Origin: Cantharellus purpuraceus
Taxonomy: Eukaryota; Basidiomycota; Agaricomycetes; Cantharellales; Hydnaceae
DNA length: 64,000 bases
Assembly (NCBI GenBank): GCA_025174535.1
Contig: JALBUN010000045.1
Span: 930,001-994,000 of the forward strand
Direction: 5' to 3'
The notes under the pieces: generated by a model
Told to the model about the DNA's origin: nothing
Seen by the model: only the letters and a program-made list of their open reading frames with translations
Databases searched by the model: none
Position numbers and translations under genes: made by a program
Shown here: piece after piece, positions 36,507-46,807 of the stretch
Numbering within the stretch: position 1 is the first letter of the stretch
Layout of the letters: every line of letters begins with the position of its first letter

Positions 36507-36896
36507 CCGTCGGCCTTGGAGACCCATCACCGGAGTAATTATTATTAGATTTCAAATATGTATTTAAGTTGCCCGACTGGGGACTTCATTCCCCAGTTCG
36601 AATATTGAATCATGCCTAGCTCCTAAGTCCGATCCTAACTCTCTAAGTCGTACTCCATCTCCGAAATCTCGGACACTGGTATTAGTGAGGGCGCAGCACA
36701 TAAGCTGAAGCCAAGTCCGTTCCAACCCCCATGACGTACTCCGACTCCAACCCAACCTCCAACCCAACCTCCAACCCAACCTCCAACCCAACCTCCAACC
36801 CAACCTCCAACCCAACCTCCAACCCAACCTCCAACCCAACCTCCAACCCAACCTCCGATCCAATCTCCGACCTCCAATCGGACCTAGTGCGTAACA
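36507..36896 (+). repeat. Partial G1a 3' LTR
   Basis: Last ~390 bp of a sense G1 LTR, with nine 12-bp units at about 36745-36860, ending GTGCGTAACA and followed by TSD TTCAG. Confidence 0.85.
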
Positions 36897-36901
36897 TTCA
36901 G

Positions 36902-37321
36902 CTTATGTGCTGCGCCCTCACTAATACCGGTGTCCGAGATTTCAGAGACGGAGTATGACTTAGAGAGTTAGGATCGGACTTAGGAGCTAGGCGTGATTCA
37001 ATATTCGAACTGGGGAATGAAGTCCCCAGTCGGGCAACTTAAATACATATTTGAAATCTAATAATAATTACTCCGGTGATGGGTCTCTGAGGCCGATGGC
37101 CTTACGTGAGTATGTCCAAGTCCGACGGGGACGGATGTCCAGGTTCCTATGGTGGTGCTGATGCATCAATTGGAACTGGAGACAGATGGGTGGAATCGGC
37201 GGTGACAATCAGACAGGAAAATGGAGACATAGCGGTTTCCAAATGGAGTATAGATTTCATATGCATGGGGATCTGAGTGGATCGGACGGGGATCTGGGCA
37301 TTAATGAATATAGTCATAACA
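36902..37321 (-). repeat. G1 LTR, antisense, second part (continues 28149-28352)
   Basis: Resumes exactly where the left part stopped (CTTATGTGCTGC...) and ends ATAGTCATAACA. Its right flank (CAAGG, LTR C sense) does not match the left flank (ATACT, LTR C antisense). Confidence 0.85.
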
Positions 37322-37486
37322 CAAGGGATTGTAACCAAAGTACAAACGTTAAATTGTTTCTGGAGTTGTGCTGCAGCAGGGTTTGATATTCTTCTCAGCT
37401 GTTCATTCACAGAATTGTGGTAATTTAGAGTTTGCCCTAACACCAAAACAGGCAGGCCTGGCATAATTTGTGACTTGTGTTGTGAC
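37322..37486 (+). repeat. LTR C end plus fragment of a second Zn-cluster ORF
   Basis: 37322-37450 is the last part of a sense LTR C. 37451-37486 (gcctggcataatttgtgact...) encodes PGIICDLCCD and matches PGVICDLCRD of the ORF at 38903-40399. So a second copy of that ORF existed here and was cut by a G1 LTR. Confidence 0.7.
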
Positions 37487-38761
37487 TGTTATGCACTCGG
37501 TCCAATTGAGGGTTGGAGATTGGGTCGGAGGTTTGGTCAGAGTCGGAGAAGGAGTCGGGTACGTCGTGGGGGTCAGAACGGACTTGGCTTCAGCTTATGT
37601 GCTGCACCCTCACTAATACCAGTGTCCGAGATTTCGGAGATGGAGTACAACTTAGAGAGTTAGGATCAGACTTAGGAGCTAGGCATGATTCAATATTTGA
37701 ACTGGGGATGAAGTCCCCAGTCAGACAGCTTAAATACATATTTGAAATCTAATAATAATTACTCCGGTAATGGGTCTCCGAGGCCGATGGCCTTATGTTA
37801 AGTGCTGAAAACTCAGAGTTTAAAGGAGTAGCTGGTGTTTGGATACTAGTGAGGAAGGGGATGGGACTTTACTGTTCCAGTTCAACTGGAGACAGATGGG
37901 GACAAATAACTGTTGAGTCGGATCGAGTGGACTTGGCTTCAACTTATGTGTTGCGCCCCCTCGAATCGTCGGTCCAATATTTCGGAGTTCAGAGTACGGA
38001 GTTGGATCAAGGATCCGGAGTTTGACTTGTCAAGAAGATACTTGTCAAGAAGCTAGTAACCAAGAAGCTGATGGGGAATCTTAGTTGATATACAAACTAC
38101 TGTAACATACAAGAAGTAGCCTGTATAAGTATGTAGAGAATTGAATGGTAAAACTAAAAGCGATAAGACAATAAGACTAATATGGAATACAACATGGAAA
38201 GGAGTTCGGAGTTTGGACTCATGTCCGAACTAATACTAAACAATTAGAAAGTATAACGGTTGTTGTAACCCATAAGAAGAAGACTACTAATGAGGAGAAC
38301 AATGGCAGGGTCTGGAGTTGATGGAGGTGGAGTTGACGGAGGTGGAGTTGACAGAGGTGGAGTTGACAGAGGTGGAGTTGACAGAGGTGGAGTTGACAGA
38401 GGTGGAGTTGACAGAGGTGGAGTTGACAGAGGTGGAGTTGACAGAGGTGGAGTTGACAGAGGTGGAGTTGACAGAGGTGGAGTTGACAGAGGTGGAGATG
38501 GAATCCAGAGATCGGAACTTGGTGTTACAGGATGTAACACCTTACATGAGTATGTCTGAGTCCGACGGGGATGGATGTCTGGGTTCCTATGGTGATGCTG
38601 ATGCATCAATCGGAACCAGAGACGGATGGGCAGAATCAGCGGTGACAATTGGACAGGTAAATGGAGATGTGACGGTTTCCAAATGGAGTATAGATTTCAT
38701 ATGCATGGGGATCTGAGTGGATCGGACGGGGATCTGGGGGTTAATGAATATAGTCATAACA
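37487..38761 (-). repeat. G1 LTR, antisense, split by solo LTR B
   Basis: TGTTATGCACTCGG...ATAGTCATAACA. Without the nested insert and its duplicated CCTTA it is 526 bp. Flanks GTGAC and GTATC do not match. Confidence 0.88.
37796..38539 (+). mobile_element. Solo LTR, family B (744 bp), nested in a G1 LTR
   Basis: Starts TGTTAAGTGCTGAAAACTC and ends GTTACAGGATGTAACA. TSD CCTTA at 37791-37795 and 38540-38544; intact G1 LTRs have one CCTTA here. Carries a 15-bp minisatellite (ggtggagttgacaga, twelve GVD-type units) at about 38315-38500. The copy at 52612-53235 is the same family. Confidence 0.93.
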
Positions 38762-38902
38762 GTATCTCTCCATTTAAGGCCAAGCCCCTGAGGCCTCATG
38801 TCCGCGGATTGAATAGGTGAGATGGTTGGGTGCAGTCAGAGTTATACTGGGGGCCTGGAGACATATAAAAGGAGGGGCATGATTGAGGTCTCATCCTCAA
38901 CA

Positions 38903-40399
38903 ATGTCAAACCCTTTGGCAAGTATGAGTGTGGCCGAGCTTGAACAGTTGCTCTTGGCTCGACGGAAAGAAGAGGAAGAGGAGTGGAGACGGAAAGAGGA
39001 GGAGGAGGTAGAATGGAGACAGAAGGAGGAGGAGGAGGTAGAACGGAGACAGAAGGAGGAGCAGGAGGAGGAGCAGAGACGGAAGGAGGCAGCAGAGATG
39101 GAACGGAGAAGGAAGGAGGAGGAAGCAAAAGCCGAGAGAGCCCGCAGTGTCAAGGAACTTGTGGCCACGATGGAGGCCGTGAGACTGAAGAAAGTGGAGG
39201 AGCAGGCGCACGAGCTAGAAGCCACCATGGAGGTAGAGGAAGAGGTGACCGGAGCAGGGGCGACCAGTCACCCAGGAAGTCTGAGTGTGCCAATATGGGC
39301 AGGGACCCCTGAGGTCTCCATCATCTCGATTACGTGGATGGAGTCAACCCGTCCAACAACTGTCCTTACAGTGGACTCGCCGTTACGTCTGCGGTTGCCG
39401 CCGTTATTTGTGGTGGGTGTGGCTGAGGAAGATGAAGCGGAGAGGGTGGAGGTGGAAGTGGATCCTGATGCCAATATGGAGCTCGACGCCAATGCAGAGC
39501 CCAAGGTGGGTGTGGATGTTGGGATGGATGTGGAGCTGGATCTGACCTCAAATTGCTACGAGGAGATGGCTTGGGTAGCCGCGGCTGAGGCTCGCAAAAG
39601 AGTGGAGCTTTATGCTGCTACCACCAAGAAGAATCTCGAGGTTGCGGTCTTTTCATTGAAGGCGCACCCGAGTGCTGATACGGAGAAGTGGGAGGCAGAT
39701 CGGAGGGTCATATGGTGTAAGGCAGAGAGTCGCATGTTGGCAACCCATAAGAAGGAGCTGCGTGTCGCTAGGTCGGTGATCCAGCTTCGCAAGCACGAGA
39801 TGGAGAAGGCAGCAGCTGAACAGCAGGACAAGGAGGAGAGGGAACACTTGGAGGCCGCGTCGAGAAGGAGCGGACCACCCAAGGCTCTGGCTCCAATGGA
39901 GCCATTCGGCGGGCCTGGTGTAATTTGCGACTTGTGTCGTGATGCGGGCATGGAGTGTGTGTGGCCTACCGGCCCAACTCGCCGCCTTCGGTCCTGCAAT
40001 CATTGTCGGGGTCGGAAAGGAGGGTGTAGGGTCGATGGAAAGTTCGATCCCCGGAGTCGGAGCGTCAAGCCCTGACTAGTGGTACAAGGAGGGGCGGAGA
40101 AAGAATCGGAAGGTCGTCCAACCAAAAAGCGGTGGACGGAGACGGGTGCTGTGGCAGCTGGGGTTAGCAGTGTCAGATTGGAAGGGGCAACGACCGGTGC
40201 AGGTATGGGGCACGTCTCTGCACCCAATAGTACCATGGGCCAGCTTATCCGGCTGGTTAACCTGCAGTCGGAGCACCTCTGGCAGTGTCGGTTCGCTTAT
40301 GGAATAGATCCTATAAGCCTGCGTGCAACGGTCCTAGCAAACAGACGGTGTGTAACGCAGTTGTTCAGCACTCCAAAGATCAATCAGGTCAAGGGGTAG
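38903..40399 (+). pseudogene. Zn-cluster-like ORF within the repeat nest, one stop codon
   Basis: An AUG at 38903 (MSNPLASMSVAELEQLLLAR) opens a frame that stays open to 40399 except for TGA 40073-40075. The N-terminal third is a Glu/Arg/Lys-rich coiled coil (RRKEEEEEWRRKEEEE). The middle is acidic. Residues ~355-385 hold ICDLCRDAGMECVW and SCNHCRGRKGGC, a Cys pattern resembling a fungal Zn-cluster. TATA-like catataaaagg is at 38862-38872. A fragment of a second copy is at 37451-37486, so the ORF is repetitive and probably belongs to a mobile element. DNA binding is possible but unproven. Confidence 0.6.
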
Positions 40400-40990
40400 A
40401 GGTAGCACTGAGTAACAGGAAAGTGAAATAGTGCTCTGTGGTTGGATGAGGATGGGAGCAAAAAGTCAGTCCAGATGGCTGATCGTGCTCTGTGACTGGA
40501 TGACAATGGGGAGCCCGGTTGGGAGGTACATGAAAGCTGGTTTCAGGAGAAGCGACCTCTTGGTGGCGGAGGGAAATCTGATCGTTGAACCAAGGTGCTT
40601 TACCTCAGTGTAGAGCTGATGGATTGTGATGTAGAGCATAGACTTAGAGTGTGGACTTTGACTTTAGAGCATTGGCTGAAAACTTGTTGATTGATTCCAA
40701 AGGCGAAAACTAGCGCCCTTTTATATACAAATCCCCAGGGCACAACAACACAATATGAGGAGCAAATGATGCAATATGATGCAAGAAATGCTGATCAAGC
40801 CAGCTGATGAAGCATGTGAAGTTTAACTACTAATGGGGAAATCATGGAGAAATGAAGCGACAGATAGGGGTAATCTTTGTAAGAATAGGGGGTGATGAGT
40901 AATAAAAGAACCAAAATAGGACAAGGATGAGTAAGTCGTGTATGAATGAATTAAAAGATGAAACAGGGGTGAGTCATATAAAAGAACAAT
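40400..40990. other. LTR-like sequence related to the G2 LTR
   Basis: No ORF. 40860-40980 (gataggggtaatctttgtaagaatagg, gatgaaacaggggtgag) resembles 31820-31895 of the G2 LTR. It lies just beyond the 3' end of the second accessory ORF, the same order as in G2. Boundaries not defined. Confidence 0.35.
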
Positions 40991-40994
40991 AGAA

Positions 40995-41570
40995 ACATCC
41001 ACCAATACCATCTTCCATACAGCTCCGAAGGTAAATTGACCCTGAGTCACATGAGGACTTCAGTCAGCATCCACAACAAATACTCCCTATTGTCTTAGTG
41101 ATACGTCTCCATATGGTATCCCGTTCCAAGGGTATTCGGTCCCTTTGCCTGACACGATGTAACCTGAGTCGGATTGAAGTGGGAGGATAGGTCAGCGATG
41201 GTGACTGAAATTCTACCTCACATCCGACTCATCTATCCGTGTTACGATATAGAGGCGAAATGCCAAGGAATGTATATGGTTCAACAGAAGTGAAAGAATA
41301 TGGGATCGCCAATGGCATAAGAGAGACATGGTGGGGATCTTGGACGTTGAAAGAGTTTTGGAAGTATTTTGACACATGGAGGTGGCTTAACATGCCCGTG
41401 GAGCTCGGCATATTTTTGATAGTCCTCTGTGTCCAAAGACCAGTGTGACATATTATTAGAAGAGATGTTGGAGAGAGGAATAGAATTGGAAGCCATGTGA
41501 ATGATGATGAAAGGATTGGTGTGAATCGAAGGCTGATAATGATCGATGGCGATGAAACACAAGTGACGAT
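40995..41570 (-). pseudogene. Second copy of the accessory ORF, broken
   Basis: An ATG near 41500 opens MASNSIPLSNISSNNMSHWS, then WSLDTEDYQKYAELHG, YAIGDPIFFHF, a TGA, TIYIPWHFASIS, and a later shifted piece FTFGAVW. Similar along its length to the intact ORF at 32021-32458. Upstream minus-strand sequence to ~41722 is promoter-like (cttttaaatagc) and is shared with 27336-27500. Confidence 0.55.
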
Positions 41571-41626
41571 CGATGGCTAGAATTAGAGACTGAGGTAGAG
41601 AGGGAGTTGCGGCGCTATTTAAAAGT

Positions 41627-41938
41627 TTGATACGAAAAGGTGCTGGCAGAGTTGGACTGTCAGAGTGGTTCGATATACATCCTCAATGCATCCTGGCTCG
41701 TCAGCAGACGGAGGGGTTGCTAGTGGACTTGGTGAAGATGATGAAACAGAAGGAGGTTCTGGAGGGTCAGCGGACGGCTAAGTTACGTTGGCTGCAGAAG
41801 TTCATGGCCCCTTTGGACAAGGATTCGGACATGGGGGATGAGAAAGATTGGGTGTTGGATGTAGAGAGTGATGATGAGTCGGAGATGGAGCCTGAGGTAG
41901 ACAAGGGGAAGGGGAAAAGGAAACGCTATGTATAAAAA
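41627..41938 (+). CDS. Small acidic ORF, possibly the C-terminal exon of a Zn-cluster-type ORF
   Basis: About 100 codons ending KGKGKRKRYV then TAA. Contains QQTEGLLVDLVKMMKQKEVL and a run of acidic residues (VESDDESEMEPE). It overlaps the promoter of the accessory ORF on the other strand and is followed by taaaaaaacg. Start uncertain; a splice acceptor before CAGACGGAGG (41705) is possible. Function unknown. Confidence 0.35.
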
Positions 41939-42114
41939 AACGAAAATGATTTTGATTATAATTTCAGAGCGGAGAAAAATGAGGTGGAGTGATTCCTTCG
42001 GAGTTTTTTGGGCAGACTTGTAATTTCCCTTGTGACTTGTAATAAAATGACGATGTGAAATAATAGAGTTAGCATTAGTAATGGAACTTAAAGATTCATA
42101 AGAGGGCCAGGTTT

Positions 42115-44006
42115 GTCTGGATAAGTGGAGTGAAAATCGGAGACGGATTCAGATGCGTGATCGAGTTCAGACGTGGAGATCCATGAGGACTCTTCATCGG
42201 TGCCTTCATATCCAGTCCATTTGACTAAGTACTGGAGCTTGCACTTGTATCAACGGTTGATCTTTGAGTCCAGGATCTCAGATATCTCATATTCATTATC
42301 TCCTTCAATGATGATCGGGGGAGGTGGAGGTTGCATGTGACCAGAGATCTCGTTTGTAGTAGCAGGTTCAAGCATTGATATGTGGAAGACCGGATGAACT
42401 GCTCGGAAGTGGTCAGGGAGGTGGAGGGTGAAGGACCTGCTGCCTGTGCGAGCAATGACCTCATAAGGACCTAAGTATTTCTCAGAGAGTTTCTTCGATG
42501 GACAGGTTGTCCGGAAATGTTCAGCCTTAACGAATACTTTGTCTCCGATTTGCAGGTCCGGAGCTGGAATGTGGCATCGGTCTGCAGAGACTTGATATTG
42601 TTTCTGGGCATCAGAGATGGTTTCTTGGAGATGTTGGTGTAGTTGATCGAGGTTGGTTATGAATTGGCGGGCTTTGGTGGAGGTGAGTTCCTTCTCAGGG
42701 TGGACGGAGATGTTCGGATGGTAGCCTTTATTAGCAAAGAACGGAGAGACACCGGTAGTCGTGTTCCGTTCGGAGCATTGTTGTAGGCAAATTCTGTGAT
42801 TGGAAGTAGGTCAGCCCAGTTGTCTTGTTGATAGTTACAATAGACTCGGAGATATTGTTCCAGGGACTGATTCATTCGTTCTGTTTGTCCATCTCCTTCG
42901 GGATGGTATCTGGAGGTGAAATGAAGTTTCATGTCAAGAGCCTTTCCTAATGTGCAGAAGAAGGAGGACATGAACTCCAAGCCCAATCGGACGTGACATG
43001 TGATGGGACTCCATGTTTAGAGAATACGTGGAGAACAAACAATTTAGCTAGTGAGGCGGAGGTGATGGTGTCATGTTGGAATGAATAGTGACTGTTTAGT
43101 GAACCTGTTGACAATCACGAGTATGGTGTCATATCCGAGTGATGGGGGGAGCTTCTCTATGAAATCCATGGTTGCTCCGGGACCGGAAGTTGCTTAAGCA
43201 TTCCGTAGGGTTTGTGCCTTTGCGATTTTGAGCGCATACACGTGGTGCAGGAGTTACAGTAGTGTTGAATGTATTCTCGCATTTTTGGCCATACGTAGTC
43301 TCATCGGATTAATCCTTGTGTGCGATTTTGCCCGAAATGGCCAGAGATTGGGTGATCATGGTAATACTGCAAAACTCAGAGTTGGAGACCGTTGGTGTTG
43401 GGGATGTATATCCGGTTGTTGTGTCGGAGGTGTCCTTTGGGGTCAAGTGACCACTTCAGATCGGAAGGGTTGTCCAAGTGTTTGACTGCAACAGGATCGG
43501 ATTGGAGTGATGAGTGAATGTCGGAGCAGAGTTGATCGATGTCCATAATGGTGACAGCTCAGAGGGTGGGAGTCATGAGGGTGGATGCTTGTAGGGACGA
43601 TGCCAGCTGCTCGTTAGTGAACACAGGACAAAAGTTGTGTGGGTTTACAGTGGCATAGTCACTACTCCCCTCTTTAGGGTAGACATCCCAGCGTCTAGTT
43701 AATGCGTTGGGCTTTGCTCCGAGTTGACCTGGACGGAAACGGATAATGAGATTGAACTGAGATAGGTATTCGGACCATCGGACTTGTCTCCGGGTGAGTA
43801 GTTTCGTTGTGGAGAAGTATTCCAAGTTCTTGTGGTCCATAATGACATCCACTGGATTGGAGGGTCCTTTGAGGTGTGTCTCCATATCTGGAAGGCTTCA
43901 TATGGCAAGGAGCTCTTTGTCATGGACATCATAGTTCAGTTTGGGGGGCGTAAATGTACACAAGTGAAAAGCAATCGGATGGACTTGTCCGTCGTCTGGA
44001 GAGATG
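42115..44006 (-). pseudogene. G1b RNase H, integrase and chromodomain
   Basis: RNase [46 protein letters not shown] and [20 protein letters not shown]. Integrase zinc arm near 43260-43340 (GHFGQNRTQG, YCNSCTTC) has stops. The core carries SRYHPEGDGQTERMNQSLEQ (about 42880) and ITEFAYNNAPNG. The chromodomain region EYEISEILDSKI then LQYLVKWTGYEG and WISTSELDHAS is at about 42130-42290. Several stops and frame changes. Confidence 0.88.
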
Positions 44007-44011
44007 ATGGA

Positions 44012-45106
44012 TGTTACGCACTAGGTCCGATTGGGGTCGGAGATTGGATCGGAGGTTGGGTCGGAGGTTGGGTCGGAGTTGGAGTACGTCATGGGGGTCG
44101 GAACGGACTTGGCTTCAGCTTATGTGCTGCGCCCTCACTAATACCGGTGTCCGAGATTTCAGAGACGGAGTACGACTTAGACGCTTGTTCGGAATCATGT
44201 CAGTATACAATATTCTGATGTATAGGAGATATACATCAGGATTTCAATGATACATAAAGCCAGGGAGTTACAATTTGGATATCTTAAAAGATTTCGGATG
44301 TGTGAAATTTTCATAAATATAAACATATATTCTATATTTTAATAAACTTTAAAAGATAAGATATTTGGTTGAGATGAACATAATTATTTACATGGATATA
44401 ATAGAAATGTATATATGAATATAATTGGTATTATATAGGGTATTTAGATATACAAATACCAGGTGGGGATTAAAGATAGTTCAAATTATGTTACAAGTAT
44501 TGTATAAGAAAGAATCAATGATATTTGGATGTTCCTTCAAGAGAGTTGCCACCACTAAATGGGGAAAAAACAATTATTTTTGAGAATTATGCCAAAATAT
44601 CACAATATGTTTTAATCTAGTATATTGTGTAAAATTTGAGAATCATGTTGAAATATGAAAATAAGTTTGAATTGAAGTGTATTGTATAAAATTTGAGGAA
44701 AATAGGTTGTATATACGTATTTGTTGTATTTCTGAACAAGCGTCTTAGAGAGTTAGGATCGGACTTAGGAGCTAGGCGTGATTCAATATTCGAACTGGGG
44801 AATGAAGTCCCCAGTTGGGCAACTTAAATACATATTTGAAATCTAATAATAATTACTCCGGTGATGGGTCTCCAAGGCCGACGGCCTTACATGAGTATGT
44901 CCAAGTCCGACGGGGATGGATGTCTGGGTTCCTATGGTGATGCTGATGCATCAATTGGAACTGGAGACGGATGGGCGGAATCGGCGGTGACAATCGGACA
45001 GGTAAATGGAGACGTGGCGGTTTCCAAATGGAGTATAGATTTCATGTGCACGGGGATCTGAGGGGATTGGACGGGGATCTGGGCATTAATGAATATAGTC
45101 ATAACA
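44012..45106 (-). mobile_element. Solo G1 LTR inserted in G1b pol
   Basis: TGTTACGCAC...GTCATAACA with TSD ATGGA at 44007-44011 and 45107-45111. Joining the flanks restores the pol reading ALAAILS-IISPDDGQ without a break. It contains the MITE at 44180-44744; without it the LTR is 527 bp. Confidence 0.95.
44180..44744. mobile_element. Tourist-like MITE (non-autonomous DNA transposon), 565 bp
   Basis: Very AT-rich and without coding capacity. Terminal inverted repeats GACGCTTGTTCGGAA / TTCTGAACAAGCGTC match over 15 bp with one difference. Flanked by TTA at 44177-44179 and 44745-44747. Other G1 LTR copies have one gacttagagag here, which gives the empty site. TTA duplication fits PIF/Harbinger. 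A 5-bp CTTAG duplication with 14-bp TIRs is an equally valid parse of the same bases. Confidence 0.88.
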
Positions 45107-45111
45107 ATGGA

Positions 45112-46700
45112 CAGGATCGCGGCAAGTGCATAGTTGGAGGCATCAGTTTCTAATAGGATAGGAACGTCTGGAACCCAATGAGTCAGTATCAGAGCGGAAG
45201 TAAAGGCCTTTTTTAAGGTCTCAAAACTCTGTCTACATTCATCAGTGAAATTCCATTGGATACCCTTCCTAGTAAGTTGGGTGAGCAGAATGGTGATATC
45301 GGAGTAGCTGTAAATGAAGCGGCAGTAGAAGTTGGTGAACCCCAGGAAGGACTGTACATCTTTGACTTTCCAGGGTTCCAGCCATTCCTGTATGGCTTTG
45401 ATTTTGTCATTGGACATTGTCAGTCCTGCTGGGGAGAGGATATAGCCTAGATACTTGACCGAGTCGGAGTGGAATTCACATTTGTCAGTGCGGGCAAAAA
45501 GGCCATGTTTTCGGAGACGTCGGAGTACCTCTCAGACATGTGTCCGATTCTTCATTGTCCGAATATACCAAAATGTCGTCTAAGTAAACGAGGACGGTCA
45601 CATCAAGGAGATTGGCGAAGGTATCATTCATGAACCTCTGGAAGGTGGTCGGAGCATTGGTTAGTCTGAAGGGCATGACACACCACTTGAAAGATCCATA
45701 TCGCGTGCAGAAAGTTGTTTTCCATTCGTCACCTTCTCGGATGCGGACTAGATGGTAGGCATGTTGGAGATCTATTTTGGAATAGGTCTTAGCCTTTCGA
45801 GGACTCTTGAGTAGGTCTGCGGTGCGGGGAATTGGGTATCGGTCTTTCTTGGTGATCTTGTTAAGTCCATGGAAGTCGATGCATAGACGGAGTGATCCGT
45901 CCTTTTTGCAGACAAATAGGACCGGAGCTCCATGGGGAGATAGGGATGGGCGGATGAAGCCTGTGGCCAAGTTCTTGTCTATGAATGTTCAGAGAGCCAG
46001 TAACTCTTTTTGGGATAGCGAGTAGATAGGGCCAAGCAGAGGGGTGGAGTTGTCATCCAGCTCAATCTTGAGATCATATGGTTGGTGTTCTGCTAGGGAG
46101 TCGGCTTTAGACTTGCTGGACATGTCAGCGAACTCATGATACTCCTTGGGAACCATAGATAGGTCCGGTGGAGTTGATCGGGCAGAACGAGCAGCGAGGA
46201 ATATCAGATTGGAGAGGTGGACCTGGAATGTGTGAGAGCCATCCAGTTTGCTTAGTCTGGCAAAGACCATAGCGTCCACCATCGATATAAACAGAGGGGT
46301 AGATGAAAGTATCTATTGGAGTGGAGTCAGTGGAAAGATAGTTTTGCACCTAAAGTTCTGGTGACATCAGGGATGACACAGCCTGTACTGGGGAATGGAA
46401 TGTGATATGGCCCAATGCCCAGTCAATCAACGGATTGTAGCGGGTGAGCCAATTATGTCTGAGAACCACAGAACAGCTGGAGTCAAGCAGGGTAACATAG
46501 AATGTAAGGTTCTGGATTTCTCTGACAGAAAAACAGATAGAGATCTATAGCTTGTGAAATAACAGCATTAGTAGTGCCATCAAATAATCGGAGCAATATT
46601 GGAGTTATGGTGTATGTATGGAGTTTATGTAAATCGGAAAAAGAGGAATCAAGGAAACAATGAGTAGAACCGGAGTCAATTAATGCTTGGATAGCGGTAT
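45112..46700 (-). pseudogene. G1b protease and reverse transcriptase
   Basis: Protease ALIDSGSTHCFLDSSF at about 46640-46690. [54 protein letters not shown]. Then NFYCRFIYSYSDITILLTQL and LLETDASNYALAAILS, the RNase H start. Some frame changes (near 45520-45540 and 45985). Confidence 0.9.
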
Positions 46701-46807
46701 TGGGAATGGAGTCAGAGTAGATGAGGAGGGTAAGGGAGTTGGAGTGGGAAAGAGTGGAGGCATTCAGGCGGACCTTGTTTGTCGTACAGGGAGTACCAAC
46801 ACAGCCC

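Larger units (their letters stand above)
28353..36896 (+). mobile_element. G1a: Ty3/gypsy chromovirus, interrupted by G2
   Basis: Bounded by TSD TTCAG (28348-28352 and 36897-36901). 5' LTR 28353-28904, gag, protease and RT up to 31664, then foreign sequence (G2 and an LTR C fragment), then the last part of a 3' LTR (36507-36896). It is inserted in an older, antisense G1 LTR. RNase H, integrase and chromodomain of G1a are missing. Confidence 0.88.

Noticed and set aside
38244..38716. Open frames with STPPL, GGGVD or TEVEL repeats
   Set aside because: Translations of the 15-bp array in LTR B; not genes.
38842..39228. 128-codon minus-strand Ser/Cys-rich ORF
   Set aside because: Reverse reading of the Glu/Arg coiled-coil region of the Zn-cluster-like ORF.
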